NCBI RefSeq assembly: GCF_900101755.1
Contig: NZ_FNAE01000005.1
Coordinates: 62,001-126,000 of the forward strand
Direction of reading: 5' to 3'
DNA from: Ectopseudomonas alcaliphila
Lineage (GTDB): Bacteria; Pseudomonadota; Gammaproteobacteria; Pseudomonadales; Pseudomonadaceae
Length of the DNA: 64,000 nt
Positions 63,072 to 64,000 of the stretch are shown here, piece by piece (position 1 is the first letter of the stretch; every line of letters starts with the position of its first letter). The position numbers and the translations under genes were made by a program. Below the pieces are notes generated by a model. It was not told the origin of the DNA, did no database searches, and worked only from the letters and a program-made list of their open reading frames with translations.

Positions 63072-63806
63072 CTACGCGACCAGATCGATGCGAGGCTCCG
63101 GCGCTGGCAACTCACCCAGACGCCGATACAGATCAAGATTAGGCGCTGGCGGCAAAGCCTGCTGCGACGGCTCGGCAGGCTCATCAGCTTGCCTGGCTTC
63201 GTCACGCGCACTGCGCTGCTCGACGGCGTTGGTGGCTTCTTCGCGCCGCTGCTCGGCCAGTTCGACGCGCGCCTGCGCCGCCTGCGCCTGGGCCAGAGCA
63301 GCTACACGCAGGTCCTGTGGGGAAGGTTCGATGGGCGCGAGTGCTGCACGCAGGACGATTTCCATCTTGCGCAGCGTCGCTTCGGGATCATTGGGGACGG
63401 GAGCGGTATCGATGCTGACTTCACCGGAAACGGCGTAACGCTGCCCATCCGGGCCGCGCTTGAAGCTGTAGGTGGGCGCACCGGCGTATTGCCCACCAAC
63501 GGCCGCGTGCGCCTGCTCGTGGGTGCGCACCTCGCGGTCACGCTGCACGAGATCGGCGATTTCCAGCTGCTGCTGGCGCTGCTCCCGAGGGCTTGGCTCG
63601 GGCTCGCCTGCAGGCGTCGATGAGTTGGCGTCGCGATCCGCCTCCTCGCGCCCGGAGGCAGCGGAGTCGGCCTGCTGCTCTTGCGGCGCGGCGACAGGCG
63701 CCTGATCGGCACGGGCAATATCCGGGGAAACATCGGACGATAGCGGCCTGGCCGGACTGACGGAAGGTGCGGGAATAAATGCTGGCAGGCTGTTGCCGAT
63801 CTGCAT
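63072..63806 (-). CDS. SprA-related putative metalloprotease
   Basis: 244 residues. A Pro/Ala/Glu-rich N-terminal third with no classical signal peptide is followed by the conserved core RDREVRTHEQAHAAVGGQYAGAPTYSFKRGPDGQRYAVSGEVSIDTAPVPNDPEATLRKM. The HEQAH motif resembles an HExxH zinc site. Family function is unknown. The C-terminus is Ala/Gln/Glu-rich and probably helical. The neighbour at 63856 is on the same strand 50 bases upstream. Confidence 0.8.
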   Translation of the reverse strand: MQIGNSLPAFIPAPSVSPARPLSSDVSPDIARADQAPVAAPQEQQADSAASGREEADRDANSSTPAGEPEPSPREQRQQQLEIADLVQRDREVRTHEQAHAAVGGQYAGAPTYSFKRGPDGQRYAVSGEVSIDTAPVPNDPEATLRKMEIVLRAALAPIEPSPQDLRVAALAQAQAAQARVELAEQRREEATNAVEQRSARDEARQADEPAEPSQQALPPAPNLDLYRRLGELPAPEPRIDLVA

Positions 63807-63855
63807 GAACGCCCTCCTGCCCTGCTACCGGCTGCGCTCGCAGCTGGGGTACTAC

Positions 63856-64000
63856 TTAGGCACGGGTATCGATCAGAGTGCCCAGCACCTCGTCAGCCGT
63901 GTCGACGACACGTGCATTGGCACGGACTTCGTTCTCACCGACGCGCAGCGCCACAAGGCTTTCGGTCAGGTCGGGACGGTTACGCTCGGCAACCTGCGTG
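63856..64000 (-). CDS. C-terminal end of an unidentified gene (5' part outside window)
   Basis: The minus-strand frame ends VALRVGENEVRANARVVDTA then DEVLGTLIDTRA and a TAA at 63856, and stays open to the window edge. The ending recalls the C-terminal helix of flagellar rod/hook-type proteins (repeat of NxxV...TxDExLGxLI), but the part visible is too short to name. It is upstream of the SprA-like gene in the same direction. Confidence 0.65.
   Translation of the reverse strand, partial: TQVAERNRPDLTESLVALRVGENEVRANARVVDTADEVLGTLIDTRA

Overview
The window is chromosomal DNA of a pseudomonad, most likely of the Pseudomonas mendocina / oleovorans / pseudoalcaligenes group (Ectopseudomonas). This rests on the high GC content, the hut, egtBD, TRAP, ppk2 and acyl-CoA dehydrogenase genes, an Rsm-type small RNA with a GacA site, and the dispersed repeats GTAGGAGC..., GTAGCCCGGAT... 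and GTAGGGTGCGC.... Species level is inference.

Layout. 1-3.1 kb: the 3' part of a PAS-GGDEF-EAL c-di-GMP gene and a CAT-anticodon tRNA. 3.1-12.1 kb: an accessory island with lower GC, an integrase scrap, a 7 x 16-residue repeat protein with an SH3 domain, a Fic AMPylator, a three-gene operon (winged-helix regulator, nucleotidyltransferase, PP2C phosphatase), a broken second Fic module, a NERD nuclease and a 766-residue PIN-like/coiled-coil/membrane protein. Four copies of one inverted repeat mark module edges. 12.3-14.5 kb: egtBD (ergothioneine). 14.7-19.0 kb: a Pmp3-like peptide, a response regulator converging on a hybrid kinase, a lipoprotein and a diguanylate cyclase. 19.1-22.0 kb: a TRAP transporter. 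22.2-23.7 kb: tyrS behind a leader peptide with paired Tyr codons. 23.8-28.8 kb: a sigma-54 activator, a GntP permease and a CoA-transferase, with a -24/-12 promoter and two palindromes.

28.9-34.4 kb: an orphan membrane-anchored protein, a scrap of an fdhF/ydeP-like gene, an AraC/GyrI regulator, an FMN reductase, a YcxB-like protein and a TetR-hydrolase pair. 34.6-43.4 kb: a one-direction phosphate-scavenging cluster (TonB-dependent receptor, two-domain phytase, exbB-exbD-tonB, PhoX) behind a Pho box. 43.7-46.8 kb: a degenerate GGDEF protein, an AraC regulator, an Rsm-family sRNA on the minus strand with a perfect GacA box, and an endonuclease I-like protein. 46.9-54.0 kb: the hut operon (hutIGUHC, divergent hutD) with two HutC-type operators and a ureohydrolase-type hutG, giving the four-step route. 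54.1-57.4 kb: a Na/Pi symporter, a coiled-coil peptide, a PstS-like lipoprotein and PPK2. 57.7-62.9 kb: two paralogous long acyl-CoA dehydrogenases flanking a diguanylate cyclase. 63.1-64 kb: a SprA-like putative metalloprotease and the end of another gene.

The best candidates for something undescribed are the nucleotidyltransferase/PP2C operon inside the repeat-bounded island, the tyrS leader, and the 766-residue protein. No rRNA, CRISPR array or intact insertion sequence was seen.
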